From contig OX344751.2 of the NCBI GenBank assembly GCA_947034885.2, forward strand, positions 22,444,001 to 22,508,000: a stretch of 64,000 bases of DNA, given 5' to 3'. This DNA is from Thuidium tamariscinum (taxonomy: Eukaryota > Streptophyta > Bryopsida > Hypnales > Thuidiaceae). Within the stretch, counting starts at the first letter, position 1, and each line of letters starts with the position of its first letter. Under the pieces are notes generated by a model. The model worked only from the letters and a program-made list of their open reading frames with translations. It made no database searches and had not been told where the DNA came from. This document shows positions 27,414-40,753 of the stretch, one piece after another. Made by a program: the position numbers and the translations under genes.

Positions 27414-28265
27414 CCTACTCCATTAATTCATTATTTAATTGTGAGAATAAATTATTGAAGAGTGTTCAAGTATGTTTTGATAATTGTAAGGAGAATGTAA
27501 TTTGGAGGTGATGCTGGTTTACGCTTGGAAATCTATCATTGCAATCTTTGAAAATAAATTAATTGTTATACTTTAAGTTGTGGAAGTTTCATATCTAATT
27601 ATTGTTGTTTTAGAATTATCTATTGACAACATTTTAATGAGTAATTAAACAAATGGTCTAATTGAATTAGGGTGTCATAGACGTTTGTAATCATCAAATT
27701 GTAACAAATTGTACTAAACAATGTATATTCTAAATTAGTTGTTGTGAAGGAAGTTAATTAATCAGAATGCTGAAACAAATTGTATCATGATATGATTATG
27801 CTAACTAATTGTTTGGTGTATTTGTGACTAATTCTTGTGGTTTCTGGACGATCCATGCACTTTTGGAAGTCATCTACAACCCCTTGTTGGTAATTCCTTG
27901 TATTTTTGCATTGATCTTGGTTTCTTATTATATAAATTACATGTGATCAATTTAGTTATGGTTGTTCATGGTTGGTATTGTTGCTGATTGATAAATTATA
28001 AGGAGTTAGTTATGGTAGAAATTAAAAGGCAATTGATTCATTACTTTAGTTTTTGTTCATACAACCCAATTGTCGTGATAATTTAAGCCAGTAAGTTAAC
28101 ATATAAATTATTGAAGGTCAATGGGTTAATTATAAAATTATTAAGTTTCCTTCAAAACTTCAAACAAATTGTAAAACAAATGGTTTGAAAGTCAAAATTC
28201 ATGCTAACCATTTGTTCTGCGATTTGCATTTGAAGTCAGTTCATGCATATAGGCCATACAAACTA
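27414..28265. other. AT-rich intergenic DNA
   Basis: No gene or repeat end is recognised before the TA (28264-28265) that borders the pogo-like element. Confidence 0.4.
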
Positions 28266-28419
28266 CACTAAAAATGGTAAATAGTGTTGGCAACACTAAT
28301 TAGCCGAGCTAACATTAATTGTGATTTGCAAGGTTAGTGTTAGATCATTATTAACCCATTCTAACACTATTTCAGCTTTATGGTAAAATCTGGTCATTTC
28401 AGTAGGCTGACAAAGAGTT

Positions 28420-28750
28420 TATTTAGTGTTAGACTGAAACGCTGACTTGTTGAATTTCTGGACTGAAACACTGAAATAAATGTTGAACTGCTGGACTGAA
28501 ACGTTGAAATAAATGCTGAACTGCTGGACTGAACTGCTGGATTGAAATGCTGGACTGAAATGCTGGATTGAACTGCTGGACTGAACTGTTGGATTGAAAT
28601 GCTGGACTGAAATGTTGAAACAAATGTAGAATTCTTGAAATATTGGACTGAAATACTAGAATGCTGGACTGAAATGCTGAAACACTGGAATGTTGAATTG
28701 AAATATTGAAATGCTGAAATAGACAATAAAATGCTGAAATGCTGAAATTT
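28420..28750. repeat. Degenerate minisatellite, about 13-bp unit
   Basis: Repeats of the form CTGGACTGAAATG (variants CTGGATTGAACTG) and shorter CTGAAATG units run for about 330 bp just after the transposase 3' end. The repeat keeps frames open by composition, so the 121- and 129-codon minus-strand frames here are artefacts. Confidence 0.85.
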
Positions 28751-28857
28751 TTCATATAAGTTGTTAAATATATTAACAACCAAATATACAACATAATAAT
28801 CCTAGCCGTAAACTGAAAATTGAAGGAAAAAAAATAGTAAAATCTCCAAAAAGATTT

Positions 28858-30372
28858 TTAAACTACCCTATTGAAATTGGGCAGTTTTTGTCCTTGGAAG
28901 TATTGCAAATGCTTTGCAATAATCTCTTGGAGATGTGGAAACAATTGCCCTACACTCCAAGATCCATTAAGTCCTAATGCCAATCCACAACGGATCATTG
29001 CTTTTCTAGCATAGGAAATGTTGTCACAATCTACCTCTCGATTAACATCTTCTATACTATGAGCTGCCAATTGTAGGAAAAATCGTTTCCCTGGATTTGT
29101 CAATTTTCCTGACCACTGTCCATCTGCCCGGGGGGCATTTTGCCAAGCATTTTGTTGAATCAATTCAATTTTTTTGGCTTCCTACCGTTTTGTCCATGCA
29201 TCTTTGATTTTTGAAATGAGAAATGTATCCGCTGGTTGGCAAAGGTGAGTAGAACATGGAGGCAGAAATTTCAAAATAGTGTTTTTGGTAGCTAGGATAG
29301 GAGCCAATGTAGGGGTAATGGTATGGCCGCTACAATTATCAAGCCATATGATCTTCATCCGTTGATGAAGATCGGCTTGATATGCACGAGATTCTAGGAA
29401 GTATTCGGGGAAGATGGTTTGGTCCATCCATCCTTTAGGGCCGGTTCTATATGAAACCCCCGGAATATTATCAATCAATCCCCGTATAGGATAGGCCCTA
29501 TTTTGATTTGTAAATATAAGCATAGGAGATTCAATTGTGGCATGCCGGCCACCTGAAATACGGACCACCATAGTTATAGCCTCTCTACTCGAGACTACTT
29601 CAGCATACTTTACGGTTGTATCTCCCCTAAACCCTAGAGTTTGTCCATTGTCAAGATTGACAACGAAATGGGTTTCATCTAGGTTCTCCATGAGATTCTC
29701 ATCAAATTCCTCGGAAGAAAATCCCCTTTGCAAGATCCCTAAATGGTAGGTGGTTGACATTTCGATTTGAAGCTCTTTTTCAGGGCTACAAATCAAACAA
29801 CCATGTTGGGTTAGAAGAACTACATTGTGGCTATCTATAAATTGATGGACCCAATTGGCTGTGATTTTGTTGACTAATAGAATATTGTCTTTGGGGTCAA
29901 CAGAATTGGCTGTGAAAATGGAGTCGGGACCCATGAGAATGGAAATGGCCAATTCACGAAGGAGGTGAGGAGAAAATTTGACACCTGATTTTCGCAGGCA
30001 GTCGAATTCTTCAAGCAAGAGAGGGTATACGTATCGCACCCATTCGCTCCTTTTTTTGCCACGACTTGCCTTGGCTTTTGGAGAATGGCGTCGGTTTAGG
30101 CCCAATCGGCTGCGGCTATAAGAAAATGGAACGTCGTGGGCAGCACCATCTTCATCAAATTGGTGGCGTTGTTGCCACCACCGGCTGGCTTTTACAAGGT
30201 TGGCGGGGCGTTGGCCACGAAAATGCTCCGGAAACGCTTCAATGACGCGAGAATTTAATCCAACCAAGCCGTGAACGCCAACATCTTCAACCATCCAGGA
30301 AGTAACAGATCGGCGAGTGGCAAGGGTGGAAACTTGTTGAAGACGGCGCGGAGTGGCTTCATTGCGATCCAT
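28858..30372 (-). pseudogene. Pogo/Tigger-like DDE transposase interrupted by one in-frame TAG
   Basis: The frame starts with ATG at 30372 and runs 396 codons to a TAG at 29182-29184. The same frame then continues without another stop to 28858, giving 504 codons in all. The part before the stop has a basic N-terminal region, a CENP-B/Tigger-type segment around 165-190 (ANWVHQFIDSHNVVL) and a DDE_1 catalytic core: Asp232 (NLDETHF), Asp345 (IIWLDNCSGH) and Asp382 (CQPADTF), with 36 residues between the last two. The part after it (about 107 residues, with GKRFFLQLAA and KAMIRCGLALGL) looks like the normal C-terminus. The stop falls just after the third catalytic Asp. The gene would cut and paste the surrounding element. 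It is classed as broken because of the stop, but the damage is minimal and may be recent. Confidence 0.85.
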
Positions 30373-30592
30373 GGCTACAAAATGTAAAAAAAATTGTCGA
30401 CCAAAAAAAAAAACAATTTTGTACAGGAAATAGAGGAGAAGAAGAGCAATCCAATGGTGTAATCGAATTGTAAATCACATACCGTAGTAAAAAGATATCG
30501 GCGTTCGAAATTGAGGTGGGAGATTTTGAATTTCGAAATTCAAGCGGGAACCGGGAGCTTCAAAACGGAGGCGGGAATCCACGGAGTATACC

Positions 30593-30629
30593 CACCCCCC
30601 ACCCCCACCCCCACCCCACACACACACAC

Positions 30630-30661
<32 letters not shown>
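30593..30661. repeat. (CCCCCA)n/(CA)n microsatellite inside the pogo-like element
   Basis: A C-rich CCCCCA-type tract passes into a long CA run about 220 bp upstream of the transposase ATG. Confidence 0.9.
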
Positions 30662-30663
<2 letters not shown>

Positions 30664-31131
30664 TTTCACTCCAAAGCAAAATCGGGAGCTCTCCTCTCCC
30701 ACTTCCACAAAATGTTTTGAAGGCGAGCAACGAGAGGATACAAATGAGGGAGGAAACCAAATATGGACTTTCACATGGAAGGAGGGAAAATTTCAGATTT
30801 GCAATCAAAGAGCCAAAAACGCAGATTTCCAAAGAAGAAGCCAAAAACATAGTTTTCCAGGGAGGGGCCGGATTTTAATCTAAAAGGCCAAAAACGCAGT
30901 CTTCTAGGTAAGGACCAGATTTTAATTGTGGAGACTAAAAACGCAGTTTTGCAGGGAAGGACCAGATTTTATTTGTGGGAGGCCCGAAATGCAGTTTTGC
31001 ACGGAAGGACCAGATTTTGACGGCATAAATTAAGAGCCAACACTATTTACACATGACTTGAAAAATAGTGTTAGAGGTAAAAAAAAGGTCCAACACTATT
31101 TATCAACCAACACTATTTATCATTTTTAGTG

Positions 31132-34089
31132 TAGTTGTTTAGTAGGTACCATCATTGTAGACAATTTGTTGGGATTGATCGACTTTAACTAATTAGTTAT
31201 TTGGTAAGGGCTGTATGAACAAGTAGTAAAATGGAGATGATGGATTAGGTTTGTTAGATATGGTTGTTGGGAAGGAAGATTTGGTTTTGGTATAAGATTG
31301 TGTCTAAAACAAATTGTTTTCAATTTGGTGTTTGGTGTTTGACATTGTCAAGGCTTAATTCCAACCACTTATATGAAATTGGGAATTAGAAGACTAATTG
31401 TGAATAATATTTTGGTGGGATATTTTAACTAATGGTTGTAAAGTTGTGCAGATAAAATAAGGAGCTTGCATTATACACTCATGCCCTACATTTAGATAGT
31501 GACAAATTGTTTTTAGATAGGATAGGGACTATTTTCTTGAGCATCCTAATTTAGTAATTTGGATAGCTAAGTAGTGACAATAACAATTTATTTGGTAAAG
31601 ACAATTACCAATAATTAATGAACCATGTGTTACTCAATTGCTATTATATATAATATTATATTTGAATTGCATTAAGTTTAGATCATGCATGACAAATTGT
31701 TGGTCTACATGACTAATTGTTTATAGAAGTTGACCAACATACTAGTCCAGGATTGAGACTGCACTCATGCGTCTATAGCATTATTAAGGATTGGCCATAA
31801 AATTTGTATACTTGGGAATAAGAATGGATATTAATTGTTAGAAATTTAAGTGTTATTAATGTCTATTTCCTATTTCATTTCCAATTATATGTGACTTTAG
31901 CCACAATACGTTAAACTATTTGATCATTCCCCTAGATTTGAACCCATATACTATAGTCCTGGGTTTTGTGGGATTTAGACAAAACTTAGACTACATAATG
32001 CAAATATGCAATCTAGTCCTATAGTGCTCCCCTAAGGGATGGTTTAGAGTAGGAGGACATTTGATCTATATAAATTCAATACAACAATATTTGAGGAGTT
32101 CTTATTCCCCCAAACACCACCACCAATGGTTTGTTTCCAAATGACATGTTGGTTTGAGGAAGCAAAATACTTAATAAAATTAAATAAATGAATGTTTATT
32201 ATCTTTTAATAGTTGTGAATGGTTGTGCTTATAGGAAAGAAGGAATGCAACTAGAAAGGAGACAAGTCAATCTTTTTTTAGACTACTATTGATAGAAGTT
32301 TAAGACAAGTACTAAAAAGAGGGCAATAAGAAGTCAAAGACTTTAGAGATGATGAACTTATATGTAGGTGAGCTTTAATAAATTGTCATTATGACAAGGA
32401 ATTTATATCACTCTTTGCAAGTTAATTGATGGGTGTTATATCCAAGTTCATTGATGAATTTTGATATGTTGTTACTATAAAAAACATTCAATTTTTTGGA
32501 TGGAAAATAATATGTCTTTGGGTTCAAGAAGCATTATGAAGTGAAGTAGTAACTTCAAAGAAATACACTAATTTAAGTGCTAATAACTCAACCAAGCTTT
32601 TGGAAGTAGGCTTGAGAGTATTTACTTTTAACTAAACCTACATTGGGTGGTCAACTACTATAGTTGTCACAAGGATTGCTATTAGGGCATCAAGGAAACT
32701 TGAAATGATTCAAGGCAACTTTAAAAAGGGTATGATTGTCTTCAACATATTGATATCTTGAATACATTACTTAAGAATAGTAGTCAAATACATAGTAGAA
32801 TTTTTATAGAGTCTTGTAGACAATGTAGAGAGATGTATATATAGACAAAACTTTCGGATCTTAACTTCATATTGAATAACATGGTGTTCAACCTAGCCAA
32901 GTATCTTTTCACCTCTAAGGATGTAGTCATTTAGAAGTTCCTCTATTTATGTGTAAAAAGATGTGTACAATCTATTCAACAATCCTTCTAAGAAAAACTT
33001 TTTTCAACTTTCTAAATCAACATCACCCAATCTTAGCTTCAATGTCACACATGTCAAAGTTACAAACACATGTAGGGAACTATAAGTATCAACCATGGCC
33101 AATAAATCATGGAATTGATTCCTCTACCAATTTAGCAACTATATACATGAGAATCTTAGGTTCCTTATACTTTACAATTTTTTCTATAATCTCTCTTTTT
33201 ATACATTGTTAAATTCTTTACTTGATACGCTTGAGCACAAATTCGACTAGTTCCATTAATCAACACCAGAGCTTGCTTCAAGTCGTGCATTAATAAGTTA
33301 GCTTATGGAGGGTGAATAGTGAAAGGAGAAAATTCATCCCATACCTTGATGCTCTTGTATTGAAATTGCACCATCATAAGCTTCATTACGACTTGGAAAT
33401 AAGGGGAAAAAATAAAACAAAACACCAACTCTAAAGTAACATTACAAATCACTCTTTGCATGCCCTTCTTATTTATGAATAGCAATCTTAATCTTCTTTT
33501 TCTCTATCTTTTATACTTCCTACTATTTAAGAACCTTTAGAATCATTTGGTTGACTACTATATCCCAAATTCATAAATATAGATAGCTTCTTAACATTTA
33601 AACCATCTTCTACATCACAACAAAACTCACTATTAGTGTCATGTGTACCTAATAGTGTTTGTATAACTTTTTGTGACAAAACACATACTAATACTTTTAT
33701 TGTTTGAGCTTTTGAAGTTGGTTTGATACTTATTGAACCAATGATTATCTATATTAGCCTACATAGTTGGTTGCAACCCATAAGAAAATCTTTAAAATAA
33801 ATCTAAATGGTTCCTTTCACAAAAAGAGATTACTCATCAATCTTTTGAAGATTTAAAAAAAAGATGGTTTTCATATTAATTGACTATTGGATACAAAATA
33901 TAATTGTTATCCATCAAGAATACAATACATTTTATTAGACTTTGTTAGATGTAAAGTTTCTAAAAATTCTCTAGGTTTCCAAAATCCCAAATAAGTTCAA
34001 CAATTTGTATCAAAGTTGGTGGAGAGGAGAAGAACATTTGCTAGTAATTATAGAATTGATCCATAATCCAAAATTTACAAAATAGATAT
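31132..34089. other. AT-rich DNA, about 3 kb with nothing recognised
   Basis: No TIR pair, tandem repeat or plausible gene is seen. The longest frames (60-87 codons) are low-complexity. Confidence 0.4.
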
Positions 34090-35525
34090 GGATGATTGTA
34101 AATAAATGCACCTATTGATTTTCTTATCTTTGACAGGACTTATGTTTAGAGAACTCAAATTTCTTTTTAAAATTTAATAAAATTTAAAAACTATGGGCAA
34201 TATACATATACACCTTTGAGATAAAACATGGAAAAATAATCTTAGTAAAACACCTAAAAATGCTAAATCTCAAGAAAATAGATACTTTAATGTCTTGATT
34301 TAAATGAAATAGAAAAAAAAATATTTAAATTAAAAAATGGAAATTTGAAACAATTATATGAAGATGGTCATTCACCAAAATAATCACTAAAATAATATTT
34401 TACATGTTTCAAAATGCAAGTAAGAAGAAGTTCAATTTGTGAACTTCCATACAATATGTTGGGTTGTTGCAAGAAACACTTACCAGTTTGGGCTCAAAAT
34501 GGCCTTTTTCCATGAGTCCTATGACTTTTGGAAATAATTTTTTTAAATAAAATAAAATATAGATAATTTGAAGAGCAATGATAATATTATGTCTCTTAAA
34601 ATTCAGACCTAAGAAAATTGACCTCTAAAAGTTATGCACAAGAAAAGGACAATGGAAAATACAATGAAAATAGACACTTTTTTCTTTGATTTTTTAAAAA
34701 TAGTAAAAAATTTCAAAAAAAACAAAATAAAAAAATCCATTTTTTCTAACTTAAAGATTCTTCTTTTCCAATAAATTCCATCTTCAAAAAAAACATTTTG
34801 TGTTCTATACAAGTGTACCTTGGTAGTGCACTTTGAACACATGTGGAAGTTGGACAGTTTAATATTTTCAAAAATTATTTTCAGGGATTGTGTAACTATA
34901 CTATAGGTCCAAGCATGACAATTTTCAGCTCAAAATTTTCTTTTTTGGGTCAAAAATAGGACTAAAACCCCCCAAAATGGCCAAAGTAGACACCCAATTG
35001 GAGGCAGTTTAAAAATAGTAAAATAATTTTGAAAAATTGAAAAAATTACACAACATGTAAAACTTTTTTGTGCAACTTCATTACAAATTTCAAGTCAAAA
35101 AAACAAAAGATGAAAAAGTTATGAGCAAAAAACTAATTGATAAAGGTCAAGGGGACAAAAAAAAGGACAAGTGTTTCTTGCAATCACCCTGCTATTTACC
35201 ATTTTTTAGAGTTTATTTGGAGAATAGCTACAAGTCTACTAGAAGACTATCTCCTTTGATTAAATGTCAACTCCAAATTTGTTTTGGAGTGGTACTAAAT
35301 AATACCTTCCTTTCCATTTGGCAAGTGTGATAAAAATTGGGGGCTATTTTTGGATAATAAAATAATTTTTTAATTGTAAGAAAAAAATTAGTGAAGGCAT
35401 ATAGTAGTCTTGAACACCTTACCTATGAAACTTAAGTCATTTAGAGCTAACAAAAGTCATGGACAAAAAACAAATCAGCATGTAAGGGGTGACAAAAAAA
35501 TATTAGTGTTTCTTGCAATCATTCA
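34090..35525. mobile_element. Family A host element interrupted by a second copy, A8
   Basis: The left part (34090-34460) and right part (35190-35525) align with opposite halves of other family A copies (for example the phrases near 16560 and 17040 in A3). Degraded ends GGATGATTGTAAATAAATGC and AGTGTTTCTTGCAATCATTC remain. It is interrupted by A7. No clean TSD is visible. Confidence 0.55.
34461..35189. mobile_element. Family A TIR element nested in A8, copy A7 (729 bp)
   Basis: It starts GGGTTGTTGCAAGAAACAC and ends GTGTTTCTTGCAATCACCC. The flanking 4-mers are TGTT and TGCT (one mismatch). It is the reverse orientation of A2/A6 and close to A16 (59332-60051). Non-coding; a 77-codon minus-strand frame here is chance. 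Confidence 0.75.
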
Positions 35526-36119
35526 TCTAAATCTATGCTAGAGACAATCAATACTTCAACCTTTAACTACCTACAAAAAGATGTTGTAGAAATTCTACCT
35601 CAATCAAATAATTCTAGACATTAAGCATTCATTACAAATAGTTTAAAGATAGTTTATACTATTGCACCTATATAATTTACTTTTAATGTTTTAGAAGAAA
35701 TTCTTGACTATTAAGTAATAATTATCTTTATAGTAGATCCAACTTTCATTAGTAGATGATTTTATAGGTGATTCTTTAAGGACCACATATCTTGTTGTTT
35801 TACGAATACTATTTGTTAAACTATGCGTTACACTTCCCTGAATAACCATAAAAGCCTTAATGAAAATCTACCAACACTACAAGAAACTGGGGGTATAAAT
35901 GACTGTCCTAAATGACTGCAAAACAATCACTTCTGACCACAATGACAGAAAAATGACTTTGAGCCCCTAAAGTCATAGTGGACAAGTCATTCTTTAAATG
36001 ACTGCAATTCTATTATCACCATCCATTTTTGGCCTTGGATGAAAAAAGATGACAAAGTCTACATGGCAAATGAGGTGGACAAACAAAAAATTTGAAAAGT
36101 TCGGGCAATTGCCCATTTT

Positions 36120-36450
36120 TTAAGAAAATTTTGCAAACATGGACATCCACATCAACCTATGAAGTAGTCATTTCGTAGTTGTGATACAATCAAAGCACTG
36201 GTGACGTGGACATCCACATCAACCTATGAAGCAGTCATTTCGTAGTTGTGATACAATCAAAGCATTGGTGACGTGGACATCCACGTGACCACATTAGAGT
36301 TATATAGAAGTCATTTTAAAGTCATTTTGTAGTTGTGATACAATCAAAATATTGTTGACGTAAACATTCACGTCAAAGTCATATAGAAGTAATTTTGAAG
36401 TCATTTTAAAGTCATTATGTAGTCGTAATACAATCAAAGCATTGTTGACA
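36120..36450. repeat. Left tandem block of the CACTA element
   Basis: About four diverged units of roughly 65-90 bp share GTAGTTGTGATACAATCAAA followed by GACGTGGACATCCACG-like sequence. A nearby CATACACCATACATAATA-type short repeat lies at 36565-36665. Confidence 0.75.
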
Positions 36451-37589
36451 TGAACATCTACAATAGAATCATGCATAAGTCATTTTTAAGTTATAATGTA
36501 GTCATACAGAAGTTAGGATGGAATAAGTCATTTCAGTCACATATGAGTACATTCAAAGTTCTACAATACTATACCATACACAATAAGCCATACACCATAC
36601 ATAATACACCATATATCATACATAATACATCACATCCAATACACCATACATAATATGTCATATAAAATATTTTATACATCATACATTACATTTGTCACAT
36701 GTGCTATATGGCTTCCAAAGCCTTTTAGTATGAGAGTAAAAAGGGATGAAATGACTAGACCTCTCTACTAAAGGTATAGAAGGAGGCAAGACAAAGCATG
36801 TGGGATATATAAAATGTAGGAATTATGTTACAAGTAAAATTTCAGACCTCATTTATATATAGCAGATCAATTTTTTTCAAAAAACTTTGAACTAACAAAA
36901 GTTAGGAAATCAATTTTACTTTCATTTCCAAAAATTTGTTTTAGATTTTGAGCCTTAAATCAAAAGTTATATATATATTTGCACCATGGTCTATTTGGGA
37001 TCTTATAGTCATCTTTGACCTTGCAGTCATTTTCAGCCTTGTAGTCATTTTAGAGTCGCATTGTAGTAAAACACAGTCATATTGTAGAAATTCAAGAACA
37101 AGTGAACATCCATTAGGAAAATTTTCAGCCTTTGAAGGATTTGTGAAGAAAAACAAGGGAACTAAGCCAAAAAAAATCAAAATTAAAAAAAAATGAAATC
37201 TATTTTTGGATCTAGTATATGGGAGTGCTTGAAATTGTAGGATTGCAGGAATAGTAAGAATGAATTGATTTTTATAATCTTAAGAAAATTAATATTTAAA
37301 ATTTCATATTAAAAAATTAAAAAATTATAGAAATTCAAATCTAATGAAGGATCAATGCTACCACATCAGTATGATATTTTCAAGACTATAAGCTTTTAAA
37401 TTTATTATTATTATTTTAATGTTTTTAAAAATAAAAATAAATTTTTTAAATTTTTTAATAGTTCACTAGTCATCATTGATGATGACTAGTGATTATTGTT
37501 GCTTAAAGGGGTTGCAAGTACCCTTGAAGGGAACTCTTGGAAGGAAATTAGCCCCTTTGAGGGCTAAATTTTTTCTTGAAATAGTATTG

Positions 37590-38480
37590 TCCATATTAGC
37601 TTAGTATCCTACTTGTTTTTAGTGCAAAGCATTGTACCATGGTCTAATAAAGACTTTGTAGTCATTTTAAAATCATAAAGTAGTAATGTGCAGTCAAATT
37701 TTAGTAATTCAAAATTGACTACTATCCACGTCAACTTAGTGCCCTAACCTTTTTTAGTGCAAAAAATTACATACTAGCCAATTTGGGACTTTGCAATCAT
37801 TTTAAAGTTGCATACTAGTAAAACACAATCATTGATTAGTAATAAAAAAAATGATTACCATCCATGTCAGCTTAGTGCCCTAACCTTTTTTAGTGCAAAA
37901 AATGACACTCTAGCCAATTTGGGACTTTATAGTCATTTTAGAGTTGCAAATTAGTAAAATATAGTCATTGATTAGTAATTAAAAAATGATCACTATCGAC
38001 ATCAGCTTGGTGCCCTAACCTTTTTTAGTACAACAAATTACACTCTAATCAATTTGGGACTTTTTAGTCATTTTAGAGTCGCATACTAGTAAAACATAGT
38101 CATTGATTAGTAATTAAAAAATGATTGCCATCTACATCAACTTGGTGCCCTAACCTTTTTTTAGTGCAAAAAATGACACTCTAGCCAATTTAGGACTTTG
38201 CAGTCATTTTAGAGTTGCAAACTAGTAAAATACAGTCATTAATTAGTAATTAAAAAATAATTACTATCGATGTCAACTTGGTTCCCTAACCTTTTTTAGT
38301 GCAAAAAATTACACTCTAATCAATTTGGGACATTTTAGTCATTTTAGAGTCACATACTAGTAAAACACAGTCATTGACTAGTAATTAAAAAATGACTGTC
38401 ATCCACATTAGCTTAGTGCCCTACCCGTCTTCAATGCAAAAAATTGCACTATAGACTATTTGAAACCTTCTAGTCATCTC
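37590..38480. repeat. 135-bp tandem repeat in the CACTA element, about 7 copies
   Basis: The marker phrase GTGCCCTAACCTTTTTTAGT recurs at about 37741, 37876, 38012, 38147 and 38282, with degenerate copies before and after, at a constant spacing of 135-136 bp. Each unit contains AGTCATTTTAGAGT and CTAGTAAAA(C/T)A(C/T)AGTCATTG motifs. Confidence 0.9.
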
Positions 38481-38736
38481 AAAGTCATTTAATAGTAATA
38501 AGTAGTCATAGTTTATGACAAGCAATTAGTCAATGACATTTTAAATGAATTTCTACTAATGAATATCTAGTTTCATCCTTTCTCCATCCTCGAGTCATAA
38601 GCATGACTACAAAATGACTTTAAAATTGTAAAGAGGGTAGAGTTGGTGCAATTATAGAAGCATCAGTCATTGTTTAGTGAAACCAGATATGCAGTCATTC
38701 TTGCATAGTCATTTATACCCCCAATTTCTTGTAGTG

Positions 38737-40031
38737 CAATTTTCCTAACTTTATCTTGAAGATTTCAATTTTCAAGAGTCCAATTGACTTTAGAGAGACC
38801 TTGTTCATACTATGCACATTGTACAAGATTGTGAAAAAATCTTTTTTTCTTTTCTAATTCCATAACATTTTTGAATATAGAGCACATGGTACCTTTTTTA
38901 TAATATCTTTGTGTTACAATGCTACAATCCCTTCATGTGGTGGAGAGTTTGCATTCAAGAATTTTGCCTAGGACTCATCTAAGGTAGAAGCATCCATTAC
39001 AGCTAAAGTTAGCAGTTTTAGCATAGTTGGAGGCACCTTTTCCTATAAAGAATATTTTTGTAGTAGTGGCAACTAAAAATCATGAATTTTCAAAAAAAAT
39101 TAGAATTTTTAGACAAGGCATCTAATTATTGTGAATTTTCAAAGTAGAACTTAGTAGAGCACCTAAATCTGCACTCCTACTAAATCTGCCTTGATTCTCA
39201 CACCAAAATCTAAAATAATCAGAGCCCACCAACCACAACTAAAGTTTCAAGGTACTAGTGGGGATACTTTGTAGGAAACTCTAATGTCAAACTAAGGATA
39301 CACTGAAAATAATGGGTGCTTCTACCTTAATCTATATTTTTTCCTTTCCAACCTTCTAGATCTATCCAACCATGCCACCATGCTAGTCAAGTACTGCAAC
39401 TAATCAACTTCTTTTATTAGAGTGACTTCAATAACATCTAAAAAATAAAAAATTAGAAGAACTAATAGAAGATCTAGAAGGGAGATGGTCTTAATTTCCA
39501 CTTGCTACTCAAGAATGTTATGTCCATTGATTCATGCAATCAACCTATAAAGTCATATTGATTCTATAGGGGCAAAATGAAATTCAAGTTAGTTCCTACG
39601 GTCTAAATCTTCATTGTGATTTCTTGATATTATTTTTTTAAGACAAAAAAACATACCAATTTTTTAGAAATATCAATTTTATTTCAATTGGTGGATGGGA
39701 ATAAAAGTTATATGTCAACAACCTCCAAATGGCAATGAAGGCAAGAAAGAAAACCTATAAGAACTTGAAATAATTTTCTTTCCTTTATGCATTATATTTT
39801 TATCTATATGGAAGCTTTGAATCATTCCAATTCACCATTTGGTTGAGTGATTATGTAAAAGTTATGGAGCTTTTTATTTTGTGGGCAACGAGAGCATCTT
39901 CCTAAAATAATAATACATAGGATTTGTTTTTCAACTCAATCTTTATAATTTTCAAAAAAATTAATTCTTCAAGGATTATTACATACTTGCTAGAAAAACC
40001 TCACCATTGGAATTAGTGTATTTCAATACTA
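38737..40031. other. AT-rich intergenic DNA
   Basis: No gene or repeat end is recognised apart from the CACTA duplication at its left edge. Confidence 0.4.
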
Positions 40032-40753
40032 GGGTGAATGCAAGAAACACTTGTACTATTTTGTGTCACATGACATGTGTTGATTTGTTTTTTGGCCATA
40101 ACTTCTGGATTTTAACTCTAAATGATTTAAAATTTATAGAGAAGGTACTCATGACTATTCTACACTTTGTCTAATTTTTAAAAAATATTTTAAAATATTT
40201 AACTATTTAAAAATAGACCCCAATTGAATGTCTCAAATGCCAATTTGGAGGTTTCTAGTACTATTGAATATCTTTTTTTTAAACAATTTTCAGCTCAAAT
40301 TTGGATGAAAGGGTCTTCTAGTAAACTCGTATCTCTCTAGGAAGGGGATTTAAGAAAAAATTATTTTTATGTGGTGTAAAAGTCCACAAAGTGAGCCTCC
40401 TTCTAAATTTTTTTGGAAACATGTAAAATATGATTTTGGTGATTTTTTTTTATGAATAACCATCTCTATAAAGTTATTGCAAACGGTAAATTTTTATTTT
40501 ATTTAAAAAAAAATTCCTATTTTTTACTAATTAAAACATCAAAGTATGTATTTTCTTGAGGTTTGGCACTTTTCAAGTTCTCCTACTTAGAGTTTTTCTT
40601 AACAAATTTCCTTTAGTGGTTTTCTTCATCTTAAAGGTGTTAACATTAGTCATATTTAAAAAAAAAAATTAAAATGATTTTTCTAATTTTAAAGTACTAC
40701 TGAAAAAATCAGCCAAACACAATAAATAGTACAAGTGTTTCTTGCATTCACCC
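40032..40753. mobile_element. Family A TIR element, copy A9 (722 bp)
   Basis: It starts GGGTGAATGCAAGAAACAC and ends GTGTTTCTTGCATTCACCC. The compensating A/T change in both ends keeps the TIRs complementary. The flanks ACTA and ACCA differ at one base. Same interior class and orientation as A13 and A14. Non-coding. Confidence 0.75.

Larger units (their letters stand above)
28266..31131. mobile_element. Full-length pogo/Tigger-like DNA transposon (2866 bp)
   Basis: Inverted repeats of about 25 bp starting CACTAAAAATGnTAAATAGT are bordered by TA (28264-28265 and 31132-31133). Inside are subterminal copies of the CCAACACTATTTA motif near the right end (about 31035-31110), a minus-strand DDE transposase (28858-30372), a minisatellite (28420-28750) and a CA-rich microsatellite (30593-30661). 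The element is structurally complete, but its transposase carries one premature stop. The copy at 11120 is a deletion derivative of this family. Confidence 0.9.
35875..38736. mobile_element. Non-autonomous CACTA element (2862 bp)
   Basis: The ends CACTACAAGAAACTGGGGG and its complement at 38717-38736 are inverted and are bordered by a perfect 3-bp duplication CAA (35872-35874 and 38737-38739), the classic En/Spm (CACTA) signature. Repeats of TAGTCATTTnnA-type motifs fill the subterminal zones, as expected for transposase-binding sites. The interior carries two tandem-repeat blocks and no transposase ORF, so it needs a partner element to move. Confidence 0.9.

Noticed and set aside
28420-28750. 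CRISPR-like array
   Set aside because: The repeats are contiguous and degenerate with no unique spacers, and the genome is eukaryotic.
28394-28794. Two overlapping 121- and 129-codon minus-strand ORFs rich in Ser, Gln and Phe
   Set aside because: Low-complexity translation of a 13-bp minisatellite inside the pogo-like element.
37590-38480. CRISPR-like regular spacing
   Set aside because: These are 135-bp tandem repeats inside a CACTA element; the whole unit is repeated and there are no spacers.
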